From positions 1 through 7,585 of the forward strand of contig CAYLGT010000026.1 in the NCBI GenBank assembly GCA_964383465.1: a stretch of DNA of 7,585 nucleotides, given 5' to 3'. Within the stretch, counting starts at the first letter, position 1, and each line of letters begins with the position of its first letter. The notes under the pieces are model-generated. The model made no database searches. It saw only the letters and a list, made by a program, of their open reading frames with translations, and was not told the origin of the DNA. The position numbers and the translations under genes were made by a program. Source of the DNA: CAYLGT01 sp964383465 (GTDB lineage: Bacteria > Patescibacteriota > Saccharimonadia > Saccharimonadales > Saccharimonadaceae). Shown here piece by piece: positions 5,330 through 7,585 of this stretch.

Positions 5330-5791
5330 ATGGCATCAAATCGACACCTAGGACGTATCATCGCACTGCAGAGCTTATACGAGTATGAGTTTCGTGTGCA
5401 GTGTGAAGACGGTTCGGTGTCGATCGAGGAAATCCTCGCACGCAATGTCGAACGCTATAAAGACACAGTCGATGACACCAAGTTCATCGAGCAGCTCGTT
5501 CAAGGAGTGGTGTCTCACCTCGCCGAGCTTGACGCTATCATCCAGCCGATTGCGCCCGAGTGGCCGATCGAGCAGATCGCCCGTGTTGACCGTACGATTT
5601 TGCGTATGGCCGTCTATGAGCTGCGAGACGCAGGGGACATCGTACCGCCAAAGGTGGCGATCAATGAAGCTGTTGAACTTGCCAAAGCCTTCGGTTCTGA
5701 CAACTCTAGTAAGTTCGTAAATGGCGTGCTCGGCACCGCCTACCGAACGCTAGTGGAAGGCAAAGAACCCGATGCAAAAGCCAAATCTTGA
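5330..5791 (+). CDS. nusB: Transcription antitermination factor NusB
   Basis: A 153-aa, all-helical RNA-binding protein of the NusB/RsmB fold. With NusE (ribosomal protein S10) it binds boxA RNA and keeps RNA polymerase elongating through rRNA operons. The N-terminus RHLGRIIALQSLYEYEF matches the family pattern R..ArexAlqaLYe. The hallmark C-terminal block PPKVAINEAVELAKAFG followed by KFVNGVLG (residues 107-135) is close to the E. coli and Bacillus forms, and VDRTILRMAVYEL (87-98) is the usual preceding helix. Length is normal. The start has a weak purine-rich stretch (AAAAAGAAGAA) before ATG 5330. It follows rpmF by 49 nt and its end overlaps the next gene by 20 nt, so it is probably translated as part of one operon. 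Confidence 0.97.
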   Translation: MASNRHLGRIIALQSLYEYEFRVQCEDGSVSIEEILARNVERYKDTVDDTKFIEQLVQGVVSHLAELDAIIQPIAPEWPIEQIARVDRTILRMAVYELRDAGDIVPPKVAINEAVELAKAFGSDNSSKFVNGVLGTAYRTLVEGKEPDAKAKS

Positions 5792-6305
5792 CGGGCAAAT
5801 AGGAAAATTTAAGAAGTATTTTTCCCGCAAAAAACAATCTATCGACGAAGTAGTCCGTGAGCTTACCGCAGGCGGGATAGTTTTTCGCCGTAACAAAAAG
5901 GGAGACGTTGAGATACTTCTCATACAGGATCCCAAAGGCCGCTGGTCTATTCCAAAAGGGCACATAGAAGAGGGTGAAACCGCCCAGGAAACCGCTCTTC
6001 GAGAGATCGGTGAAGAAGCGGGTCTCACAGACACAAAAGCTATTTGCTGGCTTGGGAAGACACATTTTCGCTACCGTCGAGTGAGCACGCTCGTGCTTAT
6101 GACAACGCAGGTCTACCTGGTGCAAGCTCTGGCCGATACTGAAAAGATCAAAAAAGAGGACTTCTACAAAAGCATCAAATGGTTCAAGTTTCATGAGGCC
6201 CTGGAGGCTATCGAGTACGAAGATATCGGTCGTCTCATGCTGCTCGCTATGAAAAAAATTAGGCAAATGGGAATTAAAAAAAATGACTATGCTCCACCAA
6301 GTTGA
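5772..6305 (+). CDS. Nudix (MutT-like) hydrolase
   Basis: A 177-aa hydrolase of the Nudix superfamily, which cleaves X-linked nucleoside diphosphates with a divalent metal. The Nudix box is perfect at residues 63-85 (G63, E69, R77, E78, E81, E82, G84), preceded by RWSIPKG and by the first strand TAGGIVFRRN (32-41). The layout AGGIVFRR... IPKGHIEEGET resembles diadenosine-polyphosphate hydrolases and general MutT-like housekeeping enzymes, but the substrate cannot be told from sequence. A basic N-terminal extension (about 30 residues, KFKKYFSRKK) precedes the domain. The start at 5772 lies within nusB, with GGAAGG about 10 nt upstream; the end overlaps rnc by 23 nt. The tight overlaps suggest translational coupling with both RNA-processing neighbours. 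It is not a close copy of the Nudix domain inside LeuRS. Confidence 0.93.
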   Translation: MQKPNLDGQIGKFKKYFSRKKQSIDEVVRELTAGGIVFRRNKKGDVEILLIQDPKGRWSIPKGHIEEGETAQETALREIGEEAGLTDTKAICWLGKTHFRYRRVSTLVLMTTQVYLVQALADTEKIKKEDFYKSIKWFKFHEALEAIEYEDIGRLMLLAMKKIRQMGIKKNDYAPPS

Positions 6306-7014
6306 CACGCTGCCGTACCAGGAATTTGCACGCGAGAAACTCGGCTTTGAATTTGACAACATCCAGCTACTTATCGACGCATTTACGCACCGTAGCTACA
6401 TGAATGAGCACAAAAAAAGTGCCAATGTTCACAACGAGCGTCTCGAGTTCCTCGGAGACGCCGTACTTGAGCTCAGCGTTACCGACTATCTATACAACAA
6501 CCACGACGAGCCAGAAGGCATCCTGACCAGCTGGCGATCTGCGCTCGTACGCACCGAAAGTATCGGCGAGGCGGGAACAAAACTTGGTTACGAGCCACTG
6601 CTGCGACTTTCTCGCGGAGAAAAGCGCGGCAGCGATCGCGCTCGCCAGCAGATACTTGCCAACGCCTTTGAGGCGCTTATCGGTGCCATCTATCTAGAAA
6701 AAGGGTACGCAGTCGCCGATGCTTTTATCCAAAAACATATCCTAAGCAAACTTGAAGGCATCCTGGAAGCAGGCACGTGGCGTGATCCAAAAAGCCATCT
6801 GCAGGAAGTTTCACAAAGCGTCGATGGCATGACGCCACAGTACAGAGTGATCGAAGAAATCGGTCCCGACCACGAGAAAGTCTTTACGCTCGGCGTCTAT
6901 GTAGGGAGCGAACTCATGGGTACCGGTACTGGACATAGCAAGCAGATCGCCCAGCAAGATGCCGCCCGTGCTGCACTTGCGGCTTACAAAAAACGTAGCG
7001 CGAAAAAGAAGTAG
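6283..7014 (+). CDS. rnc: Ribonuclease III
   Basis: A 243-aa double-strand-specific endoribonuclease that matures rRNA precursors and structured mRNAs. The catalytic domain (about 10-155) contains THRSYMNE (35-42), the family signature NERLEFLGDAVL (51-62, with catalytic E55 and D59) and ILANAFEALIGAIYLE (124-139, with catalytic E130). The double-stranded RNA-binding domain follows (about 168-236): DPKSHLQE, YRVIEE, GTGTGHSKQIAQQDAARAAL. At the position of the E. coli metal-ligand aspartate (D114) this enzyme has N127. Length is typical (about 220-250). It overlaps the Nudix gene by 23 nt; a second ATG at 6289 is an equally possible start. Its place behind rpmF and nusB makes a compact rRNA and ribosome-production operon. 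Confidence 0.97.
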   Translation: MTMLHQVDTLPYQEFAREKLGFEFDNIQLLIDAFTHRSYMNEHKKSANVHNERLEFLGDAVLELSVTDYLYNNHDEPEGILTSWRSALVRTESIGEAGTKLGYEPLLRLSRGEKRGSDRARQQILANAFEALIGAIYLEKGYAVADAFIQKHILSKLEGILEAGTWRDPKSHLQEVSQSVDGMTPQYRVIEEIGPDHEKVFTLGVYVGSELMGTGTGHSKQIAQQDAARAALAAYKKRSAKKK

Positions 7015-7015
7015 A

Positions 7016-7022
7016 GTATACT
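7016..7022 (+). promoter_or_regulatory. Putative -10 element (GTATACT) upstream of glyA
   Basis: TATACT (7017-7022) begins two bases after the rnc stop, in the same GTATACT context as before the Mur ligase and leuS genes. No -35 is apparent. Start near 7029 would leave a leader of about 58 nt before glyA. That leader carries a 10-bp palindrome CCTCTAGAGG (7069-7078) overlapping the ribosome-binding site. Confidence 0.42.
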
Positions 7023-7086
7023 AACGTCATGCTGTAACACTGTTCATCATCTCTAAATAACCGAATTACCTCTAGAGGAGGATGCC

Positions 7087-7585
7087 ATGAATGATGACGA
7101 CGTAACAAACCTTTTACTCAGCGAAGAAGCCCGCCAACGTGACGGGTTAGAACTCATACCAAGTGAAAACTATGTTTCACGTGCCGTGCTCGACGCGCTT
7201 GGAAGTGTTTTTACTAACAAATACTCCGAAGGATATCCAGGCAAACGCTACTATGGTGGGCAAGAGTTTACCGACCAAGTAGAATTGCTGGCCATCGAGA
7301 GGGCAAAGCAACTGTTTGGTGCCGACCATGCAAATGTCCAGCCACACAGTGGTGCGCCGGCAAACGAAGCCGTGTATAGCGCATGGCTGGAGCCCGGCGA
7401 TACGGTGCTTGCGATGGATCTGAGTCATGGTGGACACCTGACTCACGGCGCGCCGGTGACTCGAAGCGCACAGCTCTACAACTTTGTTCGCTACAAGATG
7501 AAAGACATCACAACTGGCGAGATCGACTACGAAGAGCTACGACGCCTGGCGCTTGAGCACAAACCGCGTATCATACTGGCTGGTT
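7087..7585 (+). CDS. glyA: Serine hydroxymethyltransferase (N-terminal part)
   Basis: A PLP-dependent fold-type I enzyme that interconverts serine and glycine while loading tetrahydrofolate with a one-carbon unit. The first 166 codons are in the window, with no stop before the edge. Family marks: LELIPSENYVS (residues 22-32), TNKYSEGYPGKRYYGG (43-58, substrate and PLP contacts), ANVQPHSGAPAN (81-92) and AMDLSHGGHLTHG (106-118). The PLP-binding lysine lies beyond the window. QPHSGAPAN departs slightly from the commoner QPHSGSQAN, as in several bacterial lineages. ATG 7087 is set by a strong Shine-Dalgarno AGAGGAGG (7074-7081) 5 nt before it; an ATG at 7082 hits a stop after two codons. It follows rnc by 72 nt and probably has its own promoter. 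Confidence 0.97.
   Translation, partial: MNDDDVTNLLLSEEARQRDGLELIPSENYVSRAVLDALGSVFTNKYSEGYPGKRYYGGQEFTDQVELLAIERAKQLFGADHANVQPHSGAPANEAVYSAWLEPGDTVLAMDLSHGGHLTHGAPVTRSAQLYNFVRYKMKDITTGEIDYEELRRLALEHKPRIILAG

Noticed and set aside
6288..6299. TATGCTCCACCA, identical to the tRNA-like 3' end at 45-56
   Set aside because: It lies in the Nudix-rnc overlap without a T-arm before it. A shared 12-mer is expected about once or twice by chance in a window this long, so it is not a tRNA fragment or attachment site.
7029..7037. Two-codon upstream frame ATG CTG TAA before glyA
   Set aside because: It is too short, without conserved evidence; any regulatory role would be speculation.

Overview
The window is a stretch of bacterial housekeeping genes, almost all on the + strand, whose family variants fit the Candidate Phyla Radiation (Patescibacteria), most likely Saccharibacteria. 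The signs are a 47-residue ribosomal protein L32 with no zinc cysteines, a Mur ligase without the usual N-terminal UDP-binding domain, an unusual leucyl-tRNA synthetase, and very tight or overlapping genes. This assignment is inference from gene style; no marker was compared by search.

Layout: the 3' end of a tRNA-like RNA (1-56, probably tmRNA) is followed by a small unknown gene (76-279) and a rho-independent terminator. Next come a MurF-like ligase (352-1638) and leuS (1657-4581). leuS carries a complete Nudix hydrolase domain inside its CP1 editing region. Between leuS and rpmF lies a self-contained minus-strand cassette (about 4591-5046) with a consensus promoter, a hairpin at the mRNA 5' end, a 97-residue membrane protein written almost entirely in G/C-ending codons, and a strong terminator. 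A 10-bp direct repeat sits at both edges. Back on the + strand, a strong promoter drives rpmF (5137-5280), followed by nusB (5330-5791), a stand-alone Nudix hydrolase (5772-6305) and rnc (6283-7014), the last three overlapping. glyA starts at 7087 and runs off the window end.

The housekeeping genes mostly concern translation and RNA metabolism: ribosome rescue (tmRNA), leucine charging, a ribosomal protein, rRNA antitermination (NusB), rRNA and dsRNA processing (RNase III) and one-carbon supply (GlyA), plus one cell-wall step (MurF-like). The same heptamer, GTATACT, lies at the starts of three genes; for the Mur ligase and leuS it is so close to the ATG that the transcripts would be almost leaderless.

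The two points most worth following up are the Nudix domain embedded in leucyl-tRNA synthetase and the foreign-looking minus-strand membrane-protein cassette.
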